Translations under genes and position numbers: made by a program
Notes under the pieces: model-generated
Database searches by the model: none
What the model saw: only the letters and a program-made list of their open reading frames with translations
What the model was told of the DNA's origin: nothing
In this document: one piece after another, positions 44,977-54,000 of the stretch
Layout of the letters: each line of letters starts with the position of its first letter
Numbering within the stretch: position 1 is the stretch's first letter
DNA from: Chitinophagales bacterium
Lineage (GTDB): Bacteria > Bacteroidota > Bacteroidia > Chitinophagales > Chitinophagaceae
Assembly (NCBI GenBank): GCA_015655015.1
Contig: JAATFV010000236.1
Coordinates: 1-64,000 of the forward strand
DNA length: 64,000 nucleotides
Reading direction: 5' to 3'

Positions 44977-45014
44977 AATAGCCTTGTAAATAATTGATTT
45001 ACAAGGCTATTTTC
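44977..45014 (+). terminator. Terminator of tRNA-Leu
   Basis: AATAGCCTTGTAAAT and ATTTACAAGGCTATT form a perfect 15-bp stem with a 5-base loop, 3 bases after the tRNA. The stem ends in TT and is followed by TTC. Confidence 0.85.
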
Positions 45015-45066
45015 GTTGGGCCTATGTCAAATTTTCCCGCTTTTTTTCGCTTTCTCCCTTATTTAT

Positions 45067-45155
45067 TGACACGTAAATGACACACGCCATGACACACCAA
45101 ATCGCCGGATTTTTACCCATTATTCGGGGGCTTGCCACACGAATTGTCACACACC
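45067..45155. repeat. Helically phased TGACACAC-type repeats
   Basis: TGACAC (45067), TGACACAC (45078) and TGACACACC (45090) are spaced 11 and 12 bp, and TTGCCACAC (45132) and TTGTCACACACC (45144) are spaced 12 bp. One copy per helical turn suggests protein-binding sites on one face of the DNA. Confidence 0.6.
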
Positions 45156-45347
45156 AGGACAGGGGGTACATTGTTCACTTTGGCACAAAGCCGACACCGA
45201 ACCTACACACGTATTGACAACAGCCTTTACAGGCTGGCAGTCCCTATCCCTGACTCTAAAAAAAGACGAAAAAAAGGTTCGTAAAGGATCCGTTGATTCT
45301 TTCCGCTTTTTATCACTTTTGGGTGCAACCGAAAAAAGAGGCAACCG

Positions 45348-45491
45348 ATGCCTTTATTAGATAACTTTACGGGCGAAACACCTGCTAACTATTTTCTGTA
45401 TTTCAGGCGGGTAATCAAGGCTGGAACAAAAGATAGTTACTGGAGATACAACCCTTCCATACTAAATGCGTTAGTGTTTTGTAGAATTTGA
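45348..45491 (+). CDS. Doubtful 47-residue ORF
   Basis: The frame starts with ATG and reads MPLLDNFTGETPANYFLYFR and onward to a TGA. Its composition is protein-like and more regular than the surrounding sequence, but no family is recognised. It may be the start of a gene that has been cut short. Confidence 0.2.
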   Translation: MPLLDNFTGETPANYFLYFRRVIKAGTKDSYWRYNPSILNALVFCRI

Positions 45492-45662
45492 GGAGATTGG
45501 ATTCCTGATGTATTAATCCACCGAGCCTTTAATGGATTTCCTGAAAAAAACCAGGGATAAGGAATCATGTCAAATCGCATCACTCTATGATTCTCTTCCG
45601 GAGGGCCTTGCTGCCTATAAAATTTTTTAGAGAAGGATACACGTTAATCTACTTTATCATTT

Positions 45663-46559
45663 TTACACCATTTCTTTTTCAAAGATCTCTTCGATCATCC
45701 GGATCTCGGCGGCATACATCGTTTTTTTACGGGAGCCGAAATAGAGCGTATTTTCAATCTTGCGGAACCCTTCCCAAAGCAGACGGACACGGCCGGAATC
45801 GAGTTCCTTTTTCGACAAGAAGTCGGGAATGACGGCAATGCCGGTACCTCCGCCCAGACAGCGAAGAATGGAACTCATATTAGGAACAATGTAGTTTGGC
45901 CTGAAATCGGGCCGCTTGCCGAAATTTAGGTACCAAAACCGGCGCAGATGTTCCATGTCCCCGGTCGTACCGTACCAGGTTTGTTGTTTCAGCCATTGTT
46001 GTATCCCGGAGAGATCCTTTTGCTTTACCAGATTTTTGAACGAAGTATAAGGCGTTTGCGCACCGCCGATCAATACGATCCTTTCCTTGAAGAACGGCTT
46101 GTAAACCACCCCTTTCGAATCGTCCTTTTGCGGCGTAATGATAAGATCCAGTATGCCATTATGCAGGTCGCTCAGCATTTCCGGATAATCCCCGAATTTG
46201 ATGATCACATTGAATGGCAGGGTAGGAAGGTAGGATTCCAAAGTAAACTGGAAAGTCTCGAAACACATGCCGATACTGATGGTAGATTTTTCCTTTTGAG
46301 TGGTCTTATAAAAGAACTCTTCCGCTTCCTGCAGCTTGCCTATCGGGTCCAGGATATAATTGTATAGAATCTTTCCGCGTTCGGTGGGGACCATTTTCCG
46401 CGACGTGCGGTCGAACAGCTTATAGCCGACGTAGGACTCCAGTGAACTCAAATGCAGACTGACACCGGGCTGCGAGATATACAACGATGCCGCGGCACCT
46501 GTCAGGGATCCGGTATCATAAATCGTTTTGAACGTTCTGAACCATTCCAGGTTGACCAT
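45663..46559 (-). CDS. LysR-family transcriptional regulator
   Basis: The 298-residue protein starts MVNLEWFRTFKTIYDTGSLTGAAASLYISQPGVSLHLSSLE, read as the LysR winged helix with its wing, and has a substrate-binding domain from about residue 90 (ISIGMCFETFQFTL, DLIITPQKDD, GTGIAVIPDFL). It is divergent from an MdaB-type reductase across 95 bp that hold a T-N11-A motif. It probably controls that reductase, and perhaps the DJ-1 gene behind it, in response to a quinone-like compound or oxidative stress (inference). Confidence 0.92.
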   Translation of the reverse strand: MVNLEWFRTFKTIYDTGSLTGAAASLYISQPGVSLHLSSLESYVGYKLFDRTSRKMVPTERGKILYNYILDPIGKLQEAEEFFYKTTQKEKSTISIGMCFETFQFTLESYLPTLPFNVIIKFGDYPEMLSDLHNGILDLIITPQKDDSKGVVYKPFFKERIVLIGGAQTPYTSFKNLVKQKDLSGIQQWLKQQTWYGTTGDMEHLRRFWYLNFGKRPDFRPNYIVPNMSSILRCLGGGTGIAVIPDFLSKKELDSGRVRLLWEGFRKIENTLYFGSRKKTMYAAEIRMIEEIFEKEMV

Positions 46560-46575
46560 ATCATCTATTATTATT

Positions 46576-46633
46576 ATGATACAAATGTATGATTTATGTT
46601 ATTTTAATAGTGCATAGCGAACGCTTAATTTTG
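46576..46633 (+). promoter_or_regulatory. LysR-box and promoter of the mdaB-type gene
   Basis: ATGATACAAATGTATGAT (46576-46593) is a near palindrome around ATAC-N4-GTAT and contains T-N11-A, the LysR binding pattern. TAATTTTG (46626-46633) is a -7 box, 21 bp before the ATG at 46655, without a clear -33 element. A weak -33 is expected at an activator-dependent promoter. Confidence 0.5.
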
Positions 46634-46654
46634 ACCCTCTAAAGATTATCTGGC

Positions 46655-47302
46655 ATGGAATCAAAAAAAATATTTGTCATTAACGGGGGGCAGGTCTTCG
46701 GACATGCAGGCGGCCGTTTCAACAAGACGCTATTGGATAATACTCTTAATTTTTTTGGTCGCGCGCCGTTCGAAATCCGGTCGACGGACATCAATCAGGA
46801 GTATGATCCGCTGCAGGAAGTCGCCAACTATGTTTGGGCCGACATCATCATTTACCATGTGCCCATTTGGTGGTTCCAGGTGCCGCACGCCTTGAAAAAG
46901 TACATCGATGTGGTCTTTACGGAAGGCCATCAGAAAGGCATTTACAGAAGTGACGGACGTTCCTCCCTCAACCCGGACATAAATTATGGCACGGGGGGAA
47001 TGCTGCACGGCAGGCAGTATATGGTCACTACTTCCTGGAATGCGCCGGCGGCGGCATTTACCCTGCCGGGTGAATTTTTTAACGGGCGCAGCGTAGATGA
47101 CGGAGTATTGTTCGGTTTTCACCGAATGAATGCCTTTACCGGAATGCAGCCCCTTGAAGGCATTCATTTCCATGATGTGGAGAAAAATGCGGATATTCCC
47201 CGGGATGTGCGGCGCTACCAGGAGCATCTCCGCCGCCTGTTCATCCTTGCCGGCCATAACAACAACATATACCAGGATACAAAAGAACACCTGGAACAGT
47301 AA
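46655..47302 (+). CDS. mdaB: NAD(P)H quinone oxidoreductase, MdaB type
   Basis: The 215-residue protein has a flavodoxin-like fold without a signal peptide. KIFVINGGQVFGHAGGRFN, IIIYHVPIWWFQVPHALKKYID and TEGHQKGIYRSDGRS match MdaB proteins, which use FAD and NADPH for two-electron reduction of quinones and so avoid radicals. It is divergent from a LysR regulator and is followed by an exported DJ-1 family protein, which suggests a response to quinones or other electrophiles. Its stop codon is the start of a 16-bp tandem repeat. Confidence 0.85.
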   Translation: MESKKIFVINGGQVFGHAGGRFNKTLLDNTLNFFGRAPFEIRSTDINQEYDPLQEVANYVWADIIIYHVPIWWFQVPHALKKYIDVVFTEGHQKGIYRSDGRSSLNPDINYGTGGMLHGRQYMVTTSWNAPAAAFTLPGEFFNGRSVDDGVLFGFHRMNAFTGMQPLEGIHFHDVEKNADIPRDVRRYQEHLRRLFILAGHNNNIYQDTKEHLEQ

Positions 47303-47346
47303 TATCTGATAGCAGGAATATAATAGCAGGAATATCTAATAGCAGT
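47300..47346. repeat. 16-bp tandem repeat, 3 copies, starting at the mdaB stop
   Basis: Units AATATCTGATAGCAGG (47301), AATATAATAGCAGG (47317, two bases shorter) and AATATCTAATAGCAGT (47331) follow the TAA stop, which overlaps the first unit. Confidence 0.8.
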
Positions 47347-47376
47347 AATGTCCAAAAATAAAATAAACCAATCGAT

Positions 47377-48183
47377 ATGAGAGCATTTTTTAAAGTTTTC
47401 TTAGTCCTTCTTACTCTCAACATGGCCGTACCCTCTGGTTATGGCCAAAGCGAAATTTCTCTTACCAAATCCGCTAAACACGTGAAAACAACCAAAATAC
47501 TAATGGTCCTGACCTCCTTTGGCGAAGTAAAAAGCAACGGGAAAAAGACCGGGACTTGGCTGGAAGAATTCGCTGCCCCTTATTATGCGCTCACCGATCA
47601 GGGCGTGACCGTCACCATAGCCTCTCCCAAAGGCGGGAAAGCCCCCATCGATCCGAAAAGTCTTCTCCCGGACTACAGCAGCCCCGAGGTGAAGCGCTTC
47701 CTGGCAGATACATTGGCGCAGGCAAAGCTCAACCATACCCTGCCACTGAATACAGTCTCGGCGAAGGATTACCAGGCCGTTTTTTATCCTGGCGGCCACG
47801 GACCCATGTGGGATCTCCCCGATAATCCGTTTTCTATTCGATTGATTATGGCCTTTTACCAGGCGGGCAAACCCGTAGCGCTGGTCTGCCATGGCCCGGC
47901 GGCCCTCAAAAATGTGAAAACCACCAATGGCAATCCTTTGATCAGCGGCAAAAAGGTGACGGGTTTTGCCAATACGGAAGAACTGGCCGGACAGAGTACC
48001 GATATGGCGCCCTTTTCATTGGAAGACATGCTGAAAGCCAGTGGGGCAACCTATGAAAAAGGGGAAGACTGGAAGCCCTTCGTGGTCAGCGACGGTCTGC
48101 TGATCACCGGTCAGAACCCTGCTTCTGCCGAAGGGGTGGCCCAGGCGATCCTGACTGCTCTCCGGGAAAAAGGTGTGCATTGA
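47377..48183 (+). CDS. Exported DJ-1/PfpI-family protein (Hsp31-like)
   Basis: The 268-residue precursor has an N-terminal signal peptide (VFLVLLTLNMAVPSGYGQ), unusual for a family that is mostly cytoplasmic. The domain begins KILMVLTSFGEVKSNGKKTG, has YPGGHGPMWDLPDN, and the nucleophile elbow is VCHGPAAL with Cys171. The length and GHGPMWDL motif resemble Hsp31-type glyoxalase III or chaperone proteins. A role in removing reactive carbonyls or protecting proteins in the periplasm is inferred. It lies 74 bp after mdaB on the same strand. Confidence 0.85.
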   Translation: MRAFFKVFLVLLTLNMAVPSGYGQSEISLTKSAKHVKTTKILMVLTSFGEVKSNGKKTGTWLEEFAAPYYALTDQGVTVTIASPKGGKAPIDPKSLLPDYSSPEVKRFLADTLAQAKLNHTLPLNTVSAKDYQAVFYPGGHGPMWDLPDNPFSIRLIMAFYQAGKPVALVCHGPAALKNVKTTNGNPLISGKKVTGFANTEELAGQSTDMAPFSLEDMLKASGATYEKGEDWKPFVVSDGLLITGQNPASAEGVAQAILTALREKGVH

Positions 48184-48470
48184 ACCGGGTGGAACAGCTC
48201 GTCATAAGTTCTTGACAGACGATCTGCAGAAATGCGAATCAACCTTTCCCCCAAAAAGGGAAGGATGAGCCATCGCCTCTGTTCTTCCAGTCCTCATCGA
48301 ACTTACTCAAACTCACTCCATCAACGCCTCCTTTTCCTATAATGGGCCACACCACATCTGAACAGGTCAACAAAACTTATCGAAGACACAGCCCCGTTGA
48401 TCAGACAGTTTCAATCAGTAATTTGCCGGCACCGCCGGAAATGCCGTATTTTTCAAGAAGGTAATTTTAA

Positions 48471-48506
48471 GGCGGCTGGTTCGTTTGAAGCAGCCGCCAT
48501 TTTTTG
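48471..48506 (+). terminator. Strong orphan terminator
   Basis: GGCGGCTG and CAGCCGCC form a perfect 8-bp GC stem with a 12-base loop, followed by ATTTTTTG. It lies 288 bp after the DJ-1 stop with no gene between, so it either ends a long 3' region or belongs to an unrecognised small transcript. Confidence 0.75.
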
Positions 48507-48652
48507 TACCTTAGAAGATCAATCAGAAAAACGAACTCTGCAATTCCGTCGATGCAGAAAATAAAACCCCGAATGCACTTCCTTTTTTTTTCAAAAAAGC
48601 ATCCTTCCATAACACGCAGCGGAAACAGGCCAAATCTTTATAAGCCTACTAA

Positions 48653-48700
48653 ATTGGTAGAGTAGTAAATTTTATTCTATCTTTGACTGGTAAAAGATAG
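48653..48700 (+). promoter_or_regulatory. Consensus promoter with palindrome upstream of sigma/fecR
   Basis: TTG (48654-48656), a 21-bp spacer and TATCTTTG (48678-48685) match the Bacteroidota promoter. CTATCTTT-N8-AAAGATAG (48677-48700) is a perfect inverted repeat that overlaps the -7 box and the expected start. It may be an operator or the first hairpin of the leader. Confidence 0.6.
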
Positions 48701-48950
48701 TTTGTATCCAATATATCATGTGTGACAGTTGATTCCAACAGGAGAAGGGCCGGATGTTCATATAGCTATGGAATTCAGCAAGTTGTAAAATTGATAATTT
48801 AAAAATCGTCACGCGGCCAAATTGTCCTGGAAGGCGGGCGCGTCAAGACTTTCACCGAACTATTTGTCTTCTTTACGGGATAATATTGTAAGTGATTGGC
48901 AAATTATTGTTGCTGTTTTATTAAATTTACAACTGACCGACTAATTTCTA

Positions 48951-49553
48951 ATGAGAAGTAACAGTGATTATATCAGTGACGGGCTTTTTATGCAGATAGC
49001 AGATGGAGATGAAAATGCTTTCCGGGAAGTATTTCATTCCTTCAACCAACGCCTGTTCCCTTATGTTCTCAATATCGTTAAATCCAGCGCTGTAACGGAA
49101 GAGATCGTGCAGGAGGTATTTCTTAAATTATGGACAAACAGGCAAGCTGTAGCAGAAATGGATAATCCTGTTGCATGGCTCTTCACCGTAGCAGCCAATC
49201 AGTCTTTTACCTACCTTAAAAGAATTTCTACAGAACAGCGCATCATAGATAAGATCAAACAATCGATGCGCACGTCGGAAAATCCTACGGACGAGTATAT
49301 ATTTTTTAACGAGAGTAAAATTATCTTGCAAAAAGTGGTAGGCGAACTTCCTGCACAGCGCCAGGTTATTTACAAATTAAGCCGTGAGGAGGGATTAAAC
49401 AACCAGCAGATAGCAGACCAATTGAATCTTTCCCCCAACACTGTTAAAAATCAACTAGTTAGTGCACTCAGAACCATCCGCGAACAATTGCAGAAAACAG
49501 CCGGCGCTCTTTTCCTTTTCCTTCTTTATTTATCGTTCTTGATTCATCCATAA
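48951..49553 (+). CDS. ECF RNA polymerase sigma factor
   Basis: The 200-residue protein has region 2 (ENAFREVFHSFNQRLFPYV, EIVQEVFLKLWTNR) and region 4 (LPAQRQVIYKLSREEGLNNQQIADQLNLSPNTVKNQL read as helices). A hydrophobic tail (GALFLFLLYLSFLIH) closes the protein, as in many Bacteroidota ECF factors paired with FecR. FecR follows after 114 bp and SusC after that. It probably drives the susC operon when released. A promoter lies about 260 bp upstream. Confidence 0.92.
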   Translation: MRSNSDYISDGLFMQIADGDENAFREVFHSFNQRLFPYVLNIVKSSAVTEEIVQEVFLKLWTNRQAVAEMDNPVAWLFTVAANQSFTYLKRISTEQRIIDKIKQSMRTSENPTDEYIFFNESKIILQKVVGELPAQRQVIYKLSREEGLNNQQIADQLNLSPNTVKNQLVSALRTIREQLQKTAGALFLFLLYLSFLIHP

Positions 49554-49667
49554 ATTTATTTTTCTTCCCGATAGTCCTTATCACCTGCCTGATAGTTTAA
49601 TCATTATAGACGAATATATAGCGACCTTTTAATTGGACTATACGATTACCGGAGTACAAACCTACTT

Positions 49668-50864
49668 ATGATTCAAGATCAACGCATTCAATACCTGATT
49701 GAGCGGTATTATAACAATATTGCATCCAATGAGGAGACGGAAGAATTATTCGCGTTGCTGCGCCATGGGGATAAGGATGGAGCCATTCTATCCCTATTAG
49801 AGAAGATATCTGATCATACCGGGCAGCAAAAAGAGGGGTATGATCCGGAGTATTGGGACCCTATGATACAGACTATCCTGGAGCAGAATAAATTTCAGAT
49901 GGCTGAGAAAGGCGCCGCCAGATCTTTATTTACCTGGAAAAAATGGGTTGCAGCAGCGTCCATTCTGCTTATTGCAGGCGCCGCCGGGTATTGGCTGGTT
50001 TTACGACATGCGGTAAAAGCACCTGATGCCGGCATGCTGGTGCAAACGACGGGAGGGTATGATGTGAGACCCGGCGCCAATGGCGCCATACTTACACTGG
50101 CAACAGGTGATAAAGTCGTGCTGAATGGTGCGGACAACAAGGTGCTGCCACAGCAGGGGACCAGTAAACTGACAGACCGCGATGGACAGATTCTGTATCA
50201 TCAGGAGGGAAAGACTACCGAAGAAATGATATACAACACCATGTCGACGCCCATGGGCAGGCAATACCAGTTAGTGCTGGCTGATGGCAGCAAGGTGTGG
50301 CTTAACGCCGGATCATCCATCCGATACCCTGTTAGTTTCTCCGGGATAGAGAGAAGGGTAGCGATTACCGGTGAGGCCTATTTCGAAGTAGCAAAAAATG
50401 CCGGAATGCCCTTCAAAGTGCAGATCAGTGACAAGGCGGAAGTAGAAGTGTTGGGAACACATTTTAACATCAATGCCTACACCGATGAAGCCAGCATTAA
50501 TACCACGCTGCTGGAAGGCTCTGTTCGAATAAAGGCTTTTGATAAAATGCAGCTGCTGGCGCCTGGCGAACAGGTGCAGATGCAGGGACAAAATATCCGG
50601 CTTGTAAAAAATGCGGATATACAACAGGCGGTTGCCTGGAAAGATGGTTTGTTCTCATTTACCGACGCCTCTCTTGAAACAGTGATGAGGCAGTTGAGCC
50701 GATGGTATAATGTAGAAGTGGAATATGCAGGTCCTGTTCCGGCAAGAAAGTTTAACGGAGAGATTGGCAGAACACTTACGTTGTCGCAGGTGCTGAAAGG
50801 GCTCACAAAAGCGCATGTTAAATATAAAATTGAGAACGGTAGCAAAATCACCATTCTGCCTTAG
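49668..50864 (+). CDS. FecR-family anti-sigma factor
   Basis: The 398-residue protein has an N-terminal anti-sigma region (about 1-85), one membrane segment (WVAAASILLIAGAAGYWLVL, about 90-110) and a periplasmic FecR domain (YQLVLADGSKVWLNAGSSIRYPVSF, GEAYFEVAKNAGMPFKV, VEVLGTHFNINAY). The C-terminal DUF4974 part (FSFTDASLETVMRQLSRWY) should meet the STN domain of the downstream SusC. The 183-bp gap to susC holds the sequence signs of an antisense RNA. Confidence 0.92.
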   Translation: MIQDQRIQYLIERYYNNIASNEETEELFALLRHGDKDGAILSLLEKISDHTGQQKEGYDPEYWDPMIQTILEQNKFQMAEKGAARSLFTWKKWVAAASILLIAGAAGYWLVLRHAVKAPDAGMLVQTTGGYDVRPGANGAILTLATGDKVVLNGADNKVLPQQGTSKLTDRDGQILYHQEGKTTEEMIYNTMSTPMGRQYQLVLADGSKVWLNAGSSIRYPVSFSGIERRVAITGEAYFEVAKNAGMPFKVQISDKAEVEVLGTHFNINAYTDEASINTTLLEGSVRIKAFDKMQLLAPGEQVQMQGQNIRLVKNADIQQAVAWKDGLFSFTDASLETVMRQLSRWYNVEVEYAGPVPARKFNGEIGRTLTLSQVLKGLTKAHVKYKIENGSKITILP

Positions 50865-50930
50865 CTATATTTTTTGTTGAAACCAATTTGAACTATACTT
50901 ATAGATCGATCAAACGATAATTGCTGGCCG

Positions 50931-51035
50931 TAAAAGAAAAAACCGGGGTGCAAAGATTGGCGTCCTGTCCCCGGTTGTTAATAAGGTAATTCATGTAAAC
51001 AAGTATGTAATAACTGCTTATTTATTTACCCTAAA
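50931..51035 (-). ncRNA. Predicted antisense small RNA between fecR and susC
   Basis: On the minus strand TACTTTTGC (51048-51040) matches the -7 box, so a transcript could start near 51035. About 60 bases on, AACCGGGG and CCCCGGTT (50976-50969 and 50948-50941) form a perfect 8-bp stem, followed by TTTTCTTTTA. This is a clear intrinsic terminator on the minus strand only. The RNA would be about 105 bases, antisense to the leader of the SusC message. DonS-type RNAs that repress polysaccharide loci in Bacteroides lie in the same place between anti-sigma gene and susC. No -33 box is visible. Confidence 0.5.
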
Positions 51036-51047
51036 CACTGCAAAAGT

Positions 51048-54000
51048 ATGCAAATTAAGTTGCCCGGTATGGCATCGGGGGGAATTATTTTTTACCCCCC
51101 ATCCAAAATTTTGTTCGTCATGAAACTTACGACTATTCTGATCATGGCAGCCGTTATGCAGGTGAGCGCAAAAAGCACAGCGCAAACGGTTACCTTATCG
51201 GCCAAATCAGTCCCGCTGCAGGAAGTTTTTTCCGTTATAAGAAAGCAGACCGGGTATGTTTTTTTCTACGATAAGGGTGAGCTGACAGGTACAAATCCTG
51301 TCTCCGTTGATCTGAAAGACGTGCCGCTCCAGGATGCGTTGAATAAGGTGTTATCCGGCCAACCCCTGAGTTATGATATACAGGGCAACACTATTTTTAT
51401 TGTCAAAGTGGAGAAAGCACCCCTGGTGGACAAACCTGTTATGGATCTACCCCCGCCTGTACAGATCAAAGGCCGTGTGGTAGATGATAGCAGCGGCGCC
51501 CCGATAACCGATGTTTCCGTTATCGTGAAAGGAACCAAAGTAGGCGTTAATACCAACCGCGAGGGGGAGTTCTCTTTTTCCTATAACGGAACCGGTAAAA
51601 TTGTGCTCCTTGTAAGCCATGTTGGATACGCGGAAAAGCAGATAGAAGTACAACAGGGCGTTTATGTCACCATTCGCCTTAATATGGCCGATCAAAAGCT
51701 GGCCAATGTGGAGATATCTACAGGGATGTTCAAACGGAAGGAGGAGAGGTTTAGCGGAGCAACCGCAACGTACAGCGGTGAAGACCTCAGACGAGTCGGA
51801 AATCAGAATATCATCCAAAGTCTTAAAGCGCTCGACCCGTCTTTCATCGTCATCGAAAATAATGCAAAGGGATCTAATCCAACCAGCCTGCCCACCATTG
51901 AACTAAGGGGTAAGTCCAGCATCACGACAACTCAACTGAACGATCAGTTCGCATTGGATCCCAACCAGCCGCTCTTCGTTCTGAACGGCTTTGAAACCAC
52001 GTTGGATAAGATAGTCAATTTGGACATCAACCGGGTGGCATCTATCACCATTTTAAAGGACGCTGCTTCGACGGCAATTTACGGTTCCCGGGCAGCCAAT
52101 GGGGTTATCGTCGTTGAAACGCTGGAGCCCGTGCCGGGAAAGTTGCGCCTGCAATATACAGCCGGCAGCAATGTGAACATCCCCGATCTCCGTAGTTACA
52201 ACATGATGAATGCTTCTGAAAAACTTGAATTTGAGCGATTGGCAGGTTTATATGAACCTCGCTATTCCCTGGGATACGAGTTGCAGGAATTGTACAACAG
52301 ACGGCTTGCCGAAGTTAAACGAGGGGTTAATACCTATTGGCTAAGTATACCGGTCCGTACAGCCATCAGCGATAACCATGACCTGTATGTGCAAGGGGGA
52401 AATGAAGAGTTCACCTATGGGATCCAGGGCACAGTTCGTACTGAGCGTGGGGTCATGAAAGGTTCTGAAAATAAGACCTGGGGCGGATCCATAGATCTGA
52501 CATACCGTCATGAAAAAATAAATATAAGTAACTCACTCTATATAGACGGCAAAAATTCCAGCGAATCGCCCTATGGCAGCTTTTCAACATTTGTAGCTGC
52601 CAACCCTTATTACCGGAAGTCCGATGGCTCGGGTGCGATCCCGGTGAATCTGGATACGGTTCTGGTGCCCGGGCTTTATACAACGTCATACACGTATGTT
52701 GCCAACCCACTGTACGATGCTTCCTTAAATAATATAAATAAGACAAAAGGCCTTGCTTTACAAAACTCGCTCAGGGCTAATTTGGACATTTTATCCTATT
52801 TACGCCTAACCGGGTCCTTGCAATTGAAGACGTCCAGCAATACGCAAGTCATTTTTACTCCTCCTGAAAATACAGCCTTCCAAACAACCAGCTATTTGCT
52901 AAAAGGTACATACAGCAGTACAACTACAGAGTTACACGGGTACGACTTTAACATAGGCCTTAACTTTCACCGCACAGTCGGCGCTCATTCGATAACATCC
53001 GATGTTCGCGGACGTCTTGCTGAGGATGTTAACCGCTCCAATGGTTATTCGGCTACTGGTTTTCCTTATGGCACGAATGGCAACCCCTCTTATGCCTATA
53101 GCTATACACCTAACGCTGTACCATCATCCGCGAGCCTGATAAAAAGAAACACCAGTCTCATATCCAATTTGAATTATGGATTCGATAGACGTTACTTTTT
53201 CGATGCTACCTATAGTCTGGATGGCTCTTCCAATTTCGGTTCCAACCGGATTTTTAAGCCATTTTGGTCGGTGGGGGCAGGATGGAATATTCACCAGGAG
53301 GCCTGGTTCAATGTACCCTGGCTTTCTGTACTGCGCTTAAAAGCAAATAGAGGGGTTGCAGGCAATCAGGCATTGGGGCAGTCGACTTCCAACTCCATCT
53401 ATCAGTACATCACCAGCAGCAATATTTTTGGGCAAAGCCTTCAGCGGTCTTCGTTGGGAAACCCGAATCTGGCTTGGCAAACCACCTCCATGAATAGTTT
53501 TGAAGGGTCATTTAGCCTGTGGCATGGCCGCCTGGATGGACGTGCCAATTATTATGTGCATTTGACGGACCCCATGCTGATCAATATCACCGAAATCTTT
53601 CCCTCTTCGGTAGGTATAAGTTCCTCCTATCCTGTCAACCTGGGCAAATTAACCACAAAAGGGTGGGAAGGCACCCTGACAATCGTCCCCTTTGTAAAAG
53701 CAGACAAAGGGATGAAGTGGACCCTATCGATAAACGGGACATTTGGCACTCGTAGCGTATATGGTAACTTTGGCAGTTCACTGGATGCACTTAACAAAGA
53801 ACAAGTAAGCTCTAATGGCTTGATTCGATATCGTGATGGGTATAGCCCCGACGACATTTGGGCGGTTGTATCCAGGGGCATCGATCCGGCCACCGGTAAA
53901 GAAATCTTTCAGAAGGCGGACGGCACTGAAACGTTCGTTTATAATACAGATGATATTGTACGCGTAGGCAACTCCCGCCCGAAAGTAAAAGGTAGTATTG

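Larger units (their letters stand above)
45012..45662. other. Gene-poor stretch after tRNA-Leu
   Basis: About 650 bp between the tRNA terminator and the LysR gene have no gene I can identify. The left part holds phased TGACACAC-type repeats (45067-45155), the middle a doubtful 47-codon ORF (45348-45491). The place right after a tRNA gene is where integrative elements often insert, but I see no integrase and no repeat of the tRNA 3' end. Confidence 0.6.
48184..48950. other. Gene-poor 767-bp stretch before the second sigma factor
   Basis: No gene above 60 codons is credible here. The minus strand has a 45-codon frame at 48239-48376 with protein-like text (WPIIGKGGVDGVSLSKFDED), perhaps the end of a lost gene. 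A strong hairpin terminator (48471-48506) and a consensus promoter with an overlapping palindrome (48653-48700) are the recognisable signals. The leader from that promoter to the sigma gene would be about 260 bases. Confidence 0.6.

Noticed and set aside
45147-45344. 65-residue minus-strand ORF after tRNA-Leu
   Set aside because: Cys/Lys/Ser-rich text with no match to integrase or other families; it overlaps no signal for translation.
45012-45662. Integrase or genomic island boundary after tRNA-Leu
   Set aside because: No integrase, transposase or repeat of the tRNA 3' end could be found in the window, so no island is claimed.
50941-50976. Terminator of fecR on the plus strand
   Set aside because: The stem is followed by TTGTTAATAAGG on the plus strand, without a T run; the T run is only on the minus strand.
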